Origin: a virus
Virus record (IMG/VR): IMGVR_UViG_3300020446_000025
Span: 1-39,377 of that record
Direction: 5' to 3' (one strand)
DNA length: 39,377 nt
Shown: positions 21,604-30,027 of the stretch, in pieces
Layout: each line of letters begins with the position of its first letter
How positions within the stretch are numbered: position 1 is the stretch's first letter
Position numbers and translations under genes: made by a program
Notes under the pieces: generated by a model
What the model was told of the DNA's origin: nothing
Databases searched by the model: none
The model's input: only the letters and a program-made list of their open reading frames with translations

Positions 21604-21604
21604 C

Positions 21605-22228
21605 ATGAATTATCTCCAGCTTTGCCAAAGATTAGTGCAGGAAACGGGAATTACTGACGTAGGCCCCTCGAGCACAGATGGCCAAGCCGGTGATTTTGGG
21701 CGGGTCACGGCATGGGTAAATGATGCGTGGCTGAAGATTCAGTCCCTGCGCTCAGACTGGAGCTGGGCGTGGGGTACTGGCACAGGAACACTGGCAGCTG
21801 ACACCTATGAGGTAACGCTGCCTGCGACTGTAGAAAGCATCCAGCGGGTATCGCTGGGGCAGAGCTACTTGCAGCAGGAAAGCTGGAACGATTTTGCCGA
21901 TGCGTACCGCACGATTTCCAGCGGCAATCCTTCTGTCTGGGCTATCCGGCCTGATGGGGTTCTAGTGTTCAACGCTAAGCCCACTGAGCAGCAGACAGTT
22001 ACTTACGAGTCATTTGCTAAGCCTGCTTCGTTCGCAAATGGCAGCGAAGTCCCTGCTATGCCTGAGAGATACCATCTGCTGATTGTGTATGAGGCACTGC
22101 GCTCTTACGCACAGTTCGATGAGGCTCCAGAGCTAGAGAGAAAGGCTGTCGGATATTTCGAGGATATGTTGGCTGACCTCGAGAGGGATCAGCTAACAGG
22201 TATCAGTCCACCGATAACTCTAGCGTAG
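21605..22228 (+). CDS. Head-tail adaptor / tail tubular A-like protein
   Basis: 207 residues. Starts MNYLQLCQRLVQETGI, has DFGRVTAWVNDAWLKIQSLRSDWSWAW, a beta-rich centre (TYEVTLPATVESIQRVSL), and a C-terminal LLIVYEALRSYAQFDEAPELERKA helix. This order matches podovirus adaptor or tail-tube A family proteins that sit under the portal. 9 bases separate it from the next gene. Confidence 0.7.
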   Translation: MNYLQLCQRLVQETGITDVGPSSTDGQAGDFGRVTAWVNDAWLKIQSLRSDWSWAWGTGTGTLAADTYEVTLPATVESIQRVSLGQSYLQQESWNDFADAYRTISSGNPSVWAIRPDGVLVFNAKPTEQQTVTYESFAKPASFANGSEVPAMPERYHLLIVYEALRSYAQFDEAPELERKAVGYFEDMLADLERDQLTGISPPITLA

Positions 22229-22237
22229 GGATCTCTA

Positions 22238-23725
22238 GTGCCGACTAACCTTGAATACTTCCCAGCAGTAGGGGGCCTTAACCAAGAGGCTCCGCCCCTA
22301 GCAATGCAGCCAGGGGAGCTTGTAGACGTAACAAACTACGAGTGCCTGCCTAACGGCGGGTATCGAAGGATTTTCGGATACGAGCTATTCGACGGGCAGA
22401 CAAGCAATCAAACAACAGTCCCTGGGAATGGAGACATTACTGGGGTCCATATTTATCAGGGCCAAGTGTATGCCTTCCGCGAGAATGGCGGCTCTACAAA
22501 GATGTATCGGGCCATGCCTAGCGGCTGGACTGAGATGACTGGTTACACTTGGACGAATGGCGGCACTTTCCGGTGTTGCAATTACAACTTCCAAGGGCAG
22601 GACTATCAGGAAAAGATGTATATCGTGAACGGCATTAATCCTGCCGTTCAATTCGATGGCGCAAACTTTACGACTCTGAATACTGGCTCAGGCACGAACA
22701 ACCCATCACTGGTAGTCGGCTACAAGTACCACCTGTTTCTGGCGGTAGAGTCATCTCTGGTTATTTCTGGGATAGGCAATCCCACCAGCTTTAGCACTAA
22801 TGACGGCGCTATGGAGATCGCGGTCGGTGACACTATCACCAATCTGCGGGAGCACTCGAGCGCGCTCATCATTGGCTGCGAGGACGGCACTAAGTCTTTG
22901 TATGGATCATCCGCATCCGACTGGCAGCTCGATGATTTAAACAAGGCAGGCTCCTACGCTGGGACTATGGAGTCTGTGGGCGGTCAGGTTGTTGGCTTAG
23001 ATAGGCAGGGCCTGATGAGTCTGTCGGCTGCACAGCAGTTCGGTAACTTCGCTTACGCCTCTTTGTCACAAAAGGTCAGTACGTTGATTAAGGAGTACGG
23101 GGTGAGCCCTGCTGCCTGCATCAACAGGAATTCAAATCAGTACCGGATGTTTTCAGAGCGTGATGGCTTGTACTTCACGTTTTCTGGTCCGCAGCTGGTA
23201 GGCATAACCAAGACGCGATTCCCAGATCCAGTGAAGTGCATTGCATCTGCTATCGACAACTCTGCCCAAGAGATCACGGTATTTGGTTCTAGTGACGGCA
23301 AGGTATTCAAGATGGATACCGGCTATCGGTTTGACAGCGAAAACATCTATGCCTTCTTGCTGACCAACTTCACCGCTTATGGCGGTTCTTCTGTGAACAA
23401 GCGTTTCAGAGTCGTGCAGCCCGATATACGGGTTGAGGGCGCAGACCGCATACAGATCGCAGTGAGAGCAACAACAGAATATGGATTAGGTGAGTCCTCG
23501 AGGGGACTGTCGCCTTACCTCTACATGGCCCCAGGCTCCCTTTATGACGTTGAGTTCTGGAATGAATTTAAGTGGGACGCAACCTACTCGAATGACGCAA
23601 AGGTTCGGGTGTCGGTGACTGGGACAAATATGGGTGTCTATCTAGCGACCGATGGCTCTGAAGATGCAGTCCATACGGTCTACGGCGTCACGCTCCATTA
23701 CTCTCCTCGGAGGCTTAAACGATGA
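22238..23725 (+). CDS. Virion structural protein, possible beta-propeller tail/plug
   Basis: 495 residues from GTG 22238 (MPTNLEYFPAVGGLNQEAPPLAMQPGELVDV). Many repeated short beta units with Gly-Asp turns (VVGYKYHLFLAVESS, LIIGCEDGTKSLYGSS, ITVFGSSDGKVFKMDTGY) suggest a beta-propeller fold. The N-terminal PGELVDVTNYECLPNGGYRRIFGYELFDG is a familiar start in podovirus tail or head-stabilising proteins. Its place after the adaptor gene fits a tail-hub or plug role (compare P22 gp10), but no firm homologue is claimed. The ending TGA overlaps the next ATG. Confidence 0.65.
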   Translation: MPTNLEYFPAVGGLNQEAPPLAMQPGELVDVTNYECLPNGGYRRIFGYELFDGQTSNQTTVPGNGDITGVHIYQGQVYAFRENGGSTKMYRAMPSGWTEMTGYTWTNGGTFRCCNYNFQGQDYQEKMYIVNGINPAVQFDGANFTTLNTGSGTNNPSLVVGYKYHLFLAVESSLVISGIGNPTSFSTNDGAMEIAVGDTITNLREHSSALIIGCEDGTKSLYGSSASDWQLDDLNKAGSYAGTMESVGGQVVGLDRQGLMSLSAAQQFGNFAYASLSQKVSTLIKEYGVSPAACINRNSNQYRMFSERDGLYFTFSGPQLVGITKTRFPDPVKCIASAIDNSAQEITVFGSSDGKVFKMDTGYRFDSENIYAFLLTNFTAYGGSSVNKRFRVVQPDIRVEGADRIQIAVRATTEYGLGESSRGLSPYLYMAPGSLYDVEFWNEFKWDATYSNDAKVRVSVTGTNMGVYLATDGSEDAVHTVYGVTLHYSPRRLKR

Positions 23726-24675
23726 GCAACCAATATGTCCCCAATCTGGCTGACTTGCTCCCAGGCGAGCTTGCTAGATCGTCCGACATTAACACTAGAT
23801 ATAGCAATGTAATCGCTGGCTTTGACAAGCTGCCTGCACCCTTAACGACTGGGCAGGGGTTTTCAGATCCAGTTCCGGTTGGAACGCCAACAGCTAACGA
23901 ACACGCAGTCACCAAGGTGTTTGCAGAGACAACTCTGGTTGCCGCAGCAGAGGCAGCAGCGGTAGTCCACATCACGCCGATACTTAACCAGCACTTAGCT
24001 GATACCAACGCAGTAAGGGCTCTGGCGCAGGGCGATGCTAATGCAGCAGCAGCCAGTGCTACGGCTAGTGCTGCCAGTGCGACAGCCTCACTAAACAGCG
24101 CGAACGACGCGGCAGCTTCTCAGAACGCTGCGTCCAATTCGGCACAGCAGGCAGAAAGCAACTATCAATTTCTGCGTGACAGATTTCTGGGTCCTAAAAC
24201 CTCAGAGCCATCAACCGATGATGATGGCGATGCGCTGCAACAAGGGGCCGTTTACTACAACACCACTGAGAACAGGACGTACGTTTACCACGGTACTCAG
24301 TGGCAACAGATGGCCACTCCGCTTACTGCGGTGGCAAGCAGAAACAGCTATACGGCTACCGCAGGGCAGACCACGTTTAACTGTGTCTACTTCCCTGGGG
24401 AAATTGATGTATGGCTGAACGGAATCAAGTTAGGCAGCTCTGACTTCACCGCTACAAACGGGACCAGCATCACGCTGACTACCGGCGCAGCCGTGGGCGA
24501 TGAGGTGCAGGTGCTTGGTTTCCAGTCTGTCGAAATCGCAGACATTATGACCGAAGCGGAAACCATCGCTTACATCCAATCTCAACTCAACACTCTAGTA
24601 GCAAGCTCTCAGGCGCTCATCGACATGGTTGATGACGCTGTGAGTGATGCAAATCTTTTGAATCTTGGTGTTTAA
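23722..24675 (+). CDS. Tail fibre, N-terminal attachment part
   Basis: 317 residues. Ala/Asn-rich coiled region (about 90-140: DANAAAASATASAASATAS...) resembling tail-fibre stalks. It is followed by YYNTTENRTYVYHGTQW and by the common phage fibre domain FNCVYFPGEIDVWLNGIKLGSSDFTATNGTSITLT (about 225-270). The C-terminal helix may trimerise. It starts as ATGA overlap with the previous structural gene. Probably attaches the following Gly-rich fibre to the tail. Confidence 0.75.
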   Translation: MSNQYVPNLADLLPGELARSSDINTRYSNVIAGFDKLPAPLTTGQGFSDPVPVGTPTANEHAVTKVFAETTLVAAAEAAAVVHITPILNQHLADTNAVRALAQGDANAAAASATASAASATASLNSANDAAASQNAASNSAQQAESNYQFLRDRFLGPKTSEPSTDDDGDALQQGAVYYNTTENRTYVYHGTQWQQMATPLTAVASRNSYTATAGQTTFNCVYFPGEIDVWLNGIKLGSSDFTATNGTSITLTTGAAVGDEVQVLGFQSVEIADIMTEAETIAYIQSQLNTLVASSQALIDMVDDAVSDANLLNLGV

Positions 24676-24690
24676 CACGGAGTCTTACTG

Positions 24691-26163
24691 ATGACTTATA
24701 ACTTCACTACTTTAACTACGGCGCTTGATACCAAGGCTCAAGCTATTGCTGCTGATTCCAGTACAACCGCCAAGGATCTCATTTACTTAGCCAAGGCTAT
24801 CGAGGCTATCAACGCCCAAGCTGCTATGTCGGGAAGTAATAATCTGAGCGAGCTGACTGACGCGGCAGCGGCTAGGACCAATCTCGGCTTGCCGACGATT
24901 GATATCACCGGCATTACGAACGATCAGATATTGGTCTGGAACGCTGCGCTTACAAAGTTTCAAGCGGGGAGCGTTTCTAGCGCGATTGTCTCCCAATCGA
25001 ATCCAACCGGATCAGAAACAGGGGTCGCGTTGGGCGATATGTTCGTCAACTCTGACTCCGGCGAGATATTCATCGTTCATTCAATCGCGGGTGGTGTTGT
25101 CGGCTGGCTGGGGACTTTAGGAGGCACTGTCAACATCCCTCAAGGGCAGGCGATTTTCTTTAACCCAAGATCAACCAGTGGTGGTACCTCTTACCACAGC
25201 GGCACATTCACAGTCCCCGATGGCATCACTGAAATTAGTGTGGTTATGGTTGGGGGTGGCGCTGGCGGTCACTACAGCTGGGCGAGCAGCGCCGGAGGCG
25301 GCGGTGGGCTTGCTTGGGTAAACAACATACCTGTACTCGCTGGGGACACTATCGACGTTTATGCAGGCAGAGGCGGCGATGTAGGCGGTCATGGTTACGC
25401 CTCATATATAGCTAAAGGCGGCACTACGATCATAGGCGCTTATGGCGGTCAGCACAGTGGTACCACTTATAGCACCAGTTACGGTACGCCGTATGGAGGA
25501 TCAATCACCACCAACGGCACAAGCCATACGATAACGCCAGGGAACAGCAGTAGTGGTCGCGGCGGTCTTTGCTCAAGCAACGGTTACGGTGGCGGCGGTG
25601 GCGCTGGCGGCTACAGCGGAAACGGCGGTAACGGTTCCTACGGTTCTACCAACAATGGCAACAACAGCTACAACGGTACTGCAAACGGAACCGGTGGTGC
25701 TGGCGGTGGTGGCGGTGGTTACGATTCTTCCACCTACTCATTTGCCGGTGGCGGTGGTACTGGCTTGTTTGGCGAGGGTCTTAGCGGGGCGGGCATGATG
25801 ACCAACAACGGCAACTCTTTCTACTCAGACGGTCGTTACACTGGTAAGGGCGGCTCAGGTGGTGAGGATGGGTCTGACAACAACAACTCAAGTATGACCA
25901 CCCGAGGTAAATACGGCAGCTCAGCAGACACTGACACCCAGATGTCCACAATCACAGGAGGCGGACAAGGTTCTGGCAGCAGAACCACTTATCACGGCCA
26001 CGGCGGAATGTTCGGTGGCGGCGGCGGTGGCGGCGGCACAAGCGTGAGCGGTAACAGCAATTTCTGTTTAGGCGGTAACGGCGGGGTCCGAATTATCTGG
26101 GGCAAGGGAAGGGAGTTCCCGAAAACTAGAACGGGCAATGTAACTCAATACCCAGCGCCATAA
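24691..26163 (+). CDS. Glycine-rich tail fibre / adhesin
   Basis: 490 residues. The N-terminal about 130 residues are helical and beta-like (LSELTDAAAARTNLGLP, a phage fibre motif). Then comes GTFTVPDGITEISVVMVGGGAGG and about 250 residues dominated by Gly runs with Ser, Asn and Tyr (for example GGGGGAGGYSGNGG, GGAGGGGGGY). Such runs form polyglycine-II-type sandwiches in gp38-like fibre tips. It ends with GVRIIWGKGREFP, typical of these domains. It should contact the host receptor. The next gene is an assembly chaperone candidate. Confidence 0.8.
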   Translation: MTYNFTTLTTALDTKAQAIAADSSTTAKDLIYLAKAIEAINAQAAMSGSNNLSELTDAAAARTNLGLPTIDITGITNDQILVWNAALTKFQAGSVSSAIVSQSNPTGSETGVALGDMFVNSDSGEIFIVHSIAGGVVGWLGTLGGTVNIPQGQAIFFNPRSTSGGTSYHSGTFTVPDGITEISVVMVGGGAGGHYSWASSAGGGGGLAWVNNIPVLAGDTIDVYAGRGGDVGGHGYASYIAKGGTTIIGAYGGQHSGTTYSTSYGTPYGGSITTNGTSHTITPGNSSSGRGGLCSSNGYGGGGGAGGYSGNGGNGSYGSTNNGNNSYNGTANGTGGAGGGGGGYDSSTYSFAGGGGTGLFGEGLSGAGMMTNNGNSFYSDGRYTGKGGSGGEDGSDNNNSSMTTRGKYGSSADTDTQMSTITGGGQGSGSRTTYHGHGGMFGGGGGGGGTSVSGNSNFCLGGNGGVRIIWGKGREFPKTRTGNVTQYPAP

Positions 26164-26173
26164 GGAGTCAGAC

Positions 26174-26413
26174 ATGAGCGAAATAACACAAAGCGAAACA
26201 CTGGAATTAGCGATGCGCGGTCTGCGTCTGCTCAGAGATGAGGCTTTACATTCATCTGATTGGACCCAGATGGCGGATTCTCCGTTGTCTGCTGAGGACA
26301 AAACTGCATGGGCTAACTACCGTACTTATCTGCGGGATTTGCCTGCCAGCACAAACAGCGAACAGGCGCTTTCCTTTGAAGGCATCCAAAGTTTCGCTGA
26401 CTGGAGTGCGTAA
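26174..26413 (+). CDS. Tail fibre assembly chaperone-like protein
   Basis: 79 residues. RLLRDEALHSSDWTQMADSPLSAEDKTAWANYRTYLRDLP is the core of a common small phage tail-assembly chaperone family ('LR..RD.LL..SDWT...D.P....WA.YR..LRDLP'). It probably helps fold or trimerise the preceding fibre. Its TAA/ATG overlaps the collagen-like gene. Confidence 0.8.
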   Translation: MSEITQSETLELAMRGLRLLRDEALHSSDWTQMADSPLSAEDKTAWANYRTYLRDLPASTNSEQALSFEGIQSFADWSA

Positions 26414-26649
26414 TGAGCAGAGCGCGAATACTCGCTGATTTAGTGGCGGATGGCAGCGTAGGCGTGTCTGACATTACCGGCCTGACCGCGTACATCGACA
26501 GTGAGGTATCAGATGTAACTGGTCCTCAAGGTCCAGCTGGTCCGCAAGGCCCCGCTGGGGCTGCTGGCGCGCAAGGCCCTCAAGGTCCGCAAGGAACAGC
26601 TGCGACTTTCACGCTTACTGGTAACACGCTGACAATCACCACTGGTTAA
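26413..26649 (+). CDS. Short collagen-like protein
   Basis: 78 residues. After an N-terminal VADGSVGVSDITGLTAYIDSEVSDVTG segment (a common fibre module), residues 36-62 are Gly-x-y triplets (GPQGPAGPQGPAG, GAQGPQGPQG). Such repeats form triple helices in phage fibres. The C-terminal TFTLTGNTLTITTG is beta-like. Probably a fibre accessory or baseplate piece. Confidence 0.75.
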   Translation: MSRARILADLVADGSVGVSDITGLTAYIDSEVSDVTGPQGPAGPQGPAGAAGAQGPQGPQGTAATFTLTGNTLTITTG

Positions 26650-26651
26650 TT

Positions 26652-26843
26652 ATGAGTCTTGAGAAGAGAGCGCAGCCAGAGATATCCGGCTGCGGGGATT
26701 CCCTTGGGCTCGAAATAGGCTGCTTGCCCGACCACTGCGTTAGGAAGGCTGATGACGGCAAGCTGGTGATTAGTGCTACCGAGGCTGAAATGCAGCAGTT
26801 CGGCATTGTGAGGAAGGCAGATGCCAACGACACAAACGATTGA
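26652..26843 (+). CDS. Small Cys-containing hypothetical protein
   Basis: 63 residues, 2 bases after the previous stop, overlapping the next gene by 23 bases. It contains CGDSLGLEIGCLPDHC and an EAEMQQFGI end. Not recognised. Linked by position to the tail-tip module. Confidence 0.5.
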   Translation: MSLEKRAQPEISGCGDSLGLEIGCLPDHCVRKADDGKLVISATEAEMQQFGIVRKADANDTND

Positions 26844-27741
26844 CTGGTCGCAGGTACAAACTGTTACCCATAACGGCGCAGCTGTCGAAAAGGTCGATAT
26901 CGTTCATAGCCCATTAGTGCGGACGTTCACTGTAACGGTAGCAGCCTCGTCAGGCGCTAATCAGGGGTGGGGGTCCGGCAACATCTATCTCCTCGATGAT
27001 GACTGGTATCCGTCCTCCGCGGCTGGCTCATACCGATCTGGTTATGTCGATGCGGAGCCATCAACAGATCCCAATGCTGGGTTTGGCGACTCAAACATTG
27101 ACCTCGAGCTGCTGAAGGGTTGCACATACGTTTTCGATCAGTCAGACAGCTCTAACTCTGGTCATCCATTGGGCTTTGTCAGCAGTGGGGCTGGAGGCAG
27201 CGGAGCCACGGTTGTTCGCAGCGGGACCTTGAATGGTTGCACGATTACGAACCTTGGAACCCCAGGGCAGTCTGGGGCGGAAACGAGGATCGTAATACCG
27301 GCAAACTACTCAGGCTCGAGCATTTACTGGGCCTGCAACGCTCACGCGAATATGGGCGGATATGCGCCGGCAACTACAACTGCGCCGATTGAATTATGGC
27401 GGCGAGTGTGGATCTCAGATTCTCAGGTAACGCAAAACTATATACCCCCTGTGTACGGGTGGGTTTCTCAGGCAACTGGAAACGTGACAAGCAATGTAGC
27501 GACCTACTACTGGCACGTTAATTGTAACCCTCGACCGGCAAATGTTTGGCCTGGGGGCCAGCCATCAAGCGCAGACTGTCCTACTGGGTGGCAATACCAG
27601 TGCCAGTGGACGAACGTGGGTGGGTGTCCGTGGACCTGCAACTTGCAGTGCATCGAGTACACCACGGTCTGGGGCATTGTGACCGCAGGCTATTACCAAA
27701 CAACGACAACAGATACTTCGCGGTATTTGTACTTTTTCTAG
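26821..27741 (+). CDS. Cupredoxin-like, Trp/Cys-rich tail-tip protein
   Basis: 306 residues. The middle (about 92-180) reads TYVFDQSDSSNSGHPLGF ... SGSSIYWACNAHANMGG. It carries H115, C172, H175 and M178, the His/Cys/His/Met set of type-1 copper sites, with C-x2-H-x2-M spacing. I associate this 'DQSDSSNSGHPL ... CxxHxxMGG' domain with marine phage tail proteins; copper binding is not shown. The C-terminal about 100 residues are unusually rich in Trp (7) and Cys (6), for example CQWTNVGGCPWTCNLQC, and end in YLYFF. It lies between the fibre genes and the halogenase. It may be a fibre tip or a matrix-type protein. Confidence 0.6.
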   Translation: MPTTQTIDWSQVQTVTHNGAAVEKVDIVHSPLVRTFTVTVAASSGANQGWGSGNIYLLDDDWYPSSAAGSYRSGYVDAEPSTDPNAGFGDSNIDLELLKGCTYVFDQSDSSNSGHPLGFVSSGAGGSGATVVRSGTLNGCTITNLGTPGQSGAETRIVIPANYSGSSIYWACNAHANMGGYAPATTTAPIELWRRVWISDSQVTQNYIPPVYGWVSQATGNVTSNVATYYWHVNCNPRPANVWPGGQPSSADCPTGWQYQCQWTNVGGCPWTCNLQCIEYTTVWGIVTAGYYQTTTTDTSRYLYFF

Positions 27742-27750
27742 GAGCAGTGC

Positions 27751-28161
27751 ATGACGCCTCACGACCAAATGATTCATACGCCGGACGGCAGAACAGTCGT
27801 AGTGAAGGTGGGCGATGACCGGAATCTGCAAAGCAGTATCAAGCCGGAGTTCAGCTTCGATTACGACTCTCTTAACTTCAGCACCTCAACGAAAGAGAGA
27901 GTGCATGGCGGCGAGACTATTGCGCTTACTGATCTCGAGTGTGATGAGATTAAGGCGTATCTGGAGACGGTCGAAGAGGACACCGCTCTTACCGCAAAGA
28001 TACAGCGGCTCAACCAGTGTGAGAATTATCTGCGAACGACTGACTGGTATGTGATTCGTCAGCAGGAGATCGGGACTGCTATCCCAGAGGATGTCTCGAC
28101 AGAGCGCGCAGTGTGCCGTCAGTACATTAGCGATGTGAGGGATAGTGGCGTTATCCGCTAA
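27751..28161 (+). CDS. Tail-fibre-assembly-like protein
   Basis: 136 residues. The C-terminal half (LNQCENYLRTTDWYVIRQQEIG, VSTERAVCRQYISDVRDSG) matches the helical 'L..TDW..IR..E.G..IP..V...R..CR.YI' core of tail-assembly proteins. The N-terminal part is a beta-like acidic region. It overlaps the halogenase start by 17 bases. A dedicated fibre chaperone next to the halogenase is plausible. Confidence 0.65.
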   Translation: MTPHDQMIHTPDGRTVVVKVGDDRNLQSSIKPEFSFDYDSLNFSTSTKERVHGGETIALTDLECDEIKAYLETVEEDTALTAKIQRLNQCENYLRTTDWYVIRQQEIGTAIPEDVSTERAVCRQYISDVRDSGVIR

Positions 28162-29710
28162 GCCGGTAGTAGTTATTGTTGGCGGTGGTTCTTCTGGATG
28201 GTCAGCAGCAGCGTTACTTTCAGCATCACCATCTCTCGATATCAAGGTTATTGAGCCGGTACAGAATAACCCTATCGGCGTGGGGGAGAGCACTCTCCCA
28301 GTAATCAACACGTTCCACGAAGGCACAGAGCTGAAGGCGCTTAAAGGACGCAAATGGCTCGATCAGGTCGATGGGACGGCTAAGTTCTCAATACAGTTCG
28401 AGGACTTCTACAAGCTCGATGGGCGCAAGTGGGTGCATCCTTTCTTTGTTACCCCTGGCCCTGATGTCGAGGTAGTGGAAAAGCTGCAAGCCGGCAAAGC
28501 GGAGTCTGCTGCGAATCTTAGGCAGGCTAACTGGGTAGAGAAGAACCTCTTGCTCGGGAAGATGCAGGCGGAGAAGTTCTGGGAAGGGCCAGATATTTCT
28601 GCGCTGCCAACTGGCTTTCACTTCGATGCCGCCCTTTACGGGGCTTATCTTCGTGATGCGGTCCTGACAGAGAGGCCGCACGTTCAGCTGATAAAAGGCG
28701 CGGTCACAGATGTAACGCGGGACGAAAGCGACAATATTTTGACGCTTGGCCTCAATACTGGGGATCAAGTGTCTGGGGACTATTTCGTAGATTGCACCGG
28801 CTTTAAGTCGCTGCTATCGACTGGCGGCTCGATTGACTATACGGATCGCTTGTACTGCGACACCGCATTAGCAGCGCAGCTGCCTTATATCGACAAAGAA
28901 TTACAGCAGCGGAACACCACTCACTGTAAGGCGCTAAGCGCAGGCTGGGTTTGGAATGTGCCGCTGCAAAGCAGGATCGGGACTGGCTATGTGTACTCAT
29001 CGAGGCACATAAATCAGGCCGAAGCAGAGCAGGAGTTCCGCACTTACCTCGAGCAGAGGTTTGGTTATCCACCTTCCGAGGTTTCGCTTCGGCGGGTGGA
29101 TTTCACTCCAAGGAGAAAAGTAGAACCCTGGCGGCATAACGTCATCTCCATAGGGCTCAGCGGATTTTTCCTCGAGCCGCTAGAAAGCACTGGAATTGCG
29201 CTGACTCATCTGGCTATTCAGCGGCTCAGGCCGCTGTTAGAGCAGGCCATGCTGCCGCTTGATAAGCGCAGAGCAAAGTTCAACCAGTGCGTAAACGCTC
29301 GAGCAGACGAGGCGATGGAGTTCATCGACGCCCATTACGCGCTTAGCGAAAGGCAAGACTCTCAGTTCTGGCGTGATGCTAGGTCAGGGAGGCTCTCAGA
29401 GGCTCAGCAGGGCATTTTCTCTGGGTATGTGGCGAGCAACATAGAGTTTGACGATTCGACTGTCAGAGGCGCTGTAGGGACGTTCATGTTCTTTCCCGCG
29501 GGGAGCTGGGCATTAATGATGTACGGGTACGGCTTCCAGCCTAACTCGAGCGCAGCATTGACTTCATTTGTCGATGCTAGGCGCAACATTTGCGCCAGCT
29601 GCCCGCACAAGCGAACCATTCTGAATCAGGGTTATTGCGCTGAATGTAAGTGCGTTTTAGCCCTCAAAACCAAATTGAAATCAGCAACCTGCCCAATCGG
29701 GAAGTGGTAG
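28145..29710 (+). CDS. Flavin-dependent tryptophan halogenase with Cys-rich tail
   Basis: 521 residues from GTG 28145 (GAGG ribosome site, overlap with previous gene). FAD-binding GGGSSG is at 13-18. GVGEST lies at 45-50. The catalytic Lys is K80 in DGTAKFSIQF, aligned with PrnA K79. The halogenase signature is GWVWNVP (267-273; WxWxxP). EPLESTGI (344-351) carries E347 and S348, matching PrnA E346/S347. The residues needed to form and use HOCl are therefore present. The last 45 residues hold CASCPHKR, CAECKC and CPIGKW, a zinc-ribbon-like tail not typical of bacterial Trp halogenases. It needs reduced flavin from the host. The substrate is unknown; phage halogenases have been described in cyanophages. 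Confidence 0.9.
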   Translation: MALSAKPVVVIVGGGSSGWSAAALLSASPSLDIKVIEPVQNNPIGVGESTLPVINTFHEGTELKALKGRKWLDQVDGTAKFSIQFEDFYKLDGRKWVHPFFVTPGPDVEVVEKLQAGKAESAANLRQANWVEKNLLLGKMQAEKFWEGPDISALPTGFHFDAALYGAYLRDAVLTERPHVQLIKGAVTDVTRDESDNILTLGLNTGDQVSGDYFVDCTGFKSLLSTGGSIDYTDRLYCDTALAAQLPYIDKELQQRNTTHCKALSAGWVWNVPLQSRIGTGYVYSSRHINQAEAEQEFRTYLEQRFGYPPSEVSLRRVDFTPRRKVEPWRHNVISIGLSGFFLEPLESTGIALTHLAIQRLRPLLEQAMLPLDKRRAKFNQCVNARADEAMEFIDAHYALSERQDSQFWRDARSGRLSEAQQGIFSGYVASNIEFDDSTVRGAVGTFMFFPAGSWALMMYGYGFQPNSSAALTSFVDARRNICASCPHKRTILNQGYCAECKCVLALKTKLKSATCPIGKW

Positions 29711-29727
29711 CTGAGGAGGCTTAGCAA

Positions 29728-30018
29728 ATGGACCCTATGAAGGCGCTGGACGCAGTGCGCTGGTATTTCGTTCGCATACTCGAGGTTATGTCTCAGTTCG
29801 TGAATGTGGTGGTGTTTTTTAGCACTAACCCTATGGAGACACTGGCATCGAGGTGCTATCGGCTGCGGGATCAAGGGAACAGCATTAAGCCCTGGCGCAT
29901 TTTGCAAAAAATACTGGATTTCTGTGCATGGCCGTTTCATGTGGAACATTGCAGAAAGTCTTATGAAACGAGCTTGAGCAACGCTTACAGCTTGGTTGAC
30001 TCAAAAGAATCTGAGTGA
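29728..30018 (+). CDS. Small hypothetical membrane-associated protein
   Basis: 96 residues behind GAGGAGGC. WYFVRILEVMSQFVNVVVFF is a hydrophobic segment. The middle SRCYRLRDQG and the end WRILQKILDFCAWPFHVEHCRKSYE match a recurrent short phage protein pattern ('S..R.YR ... ID..F..HC...Y'). Function unknown. It starts the internal-virion cluster. Confidence 0.6.
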   Translation: MDPMKALDAVRWYFVRILEVMSQFVNVVVFFSTNPMETLASRCYRLRDQGNSIKPWRILQKILDFCAWPFHVEHCRKSYETSLSNAYSLVDSKESE

Positions 30019-30027
30019 GGATCTGAT

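Noticed and set aside
25553-25798. Ala/Val-rich frame inside the Gly-rich fibre gene
   Set aside because: Shifted-phase reading of GGC/GGT-rich DNA; compositional artefact.
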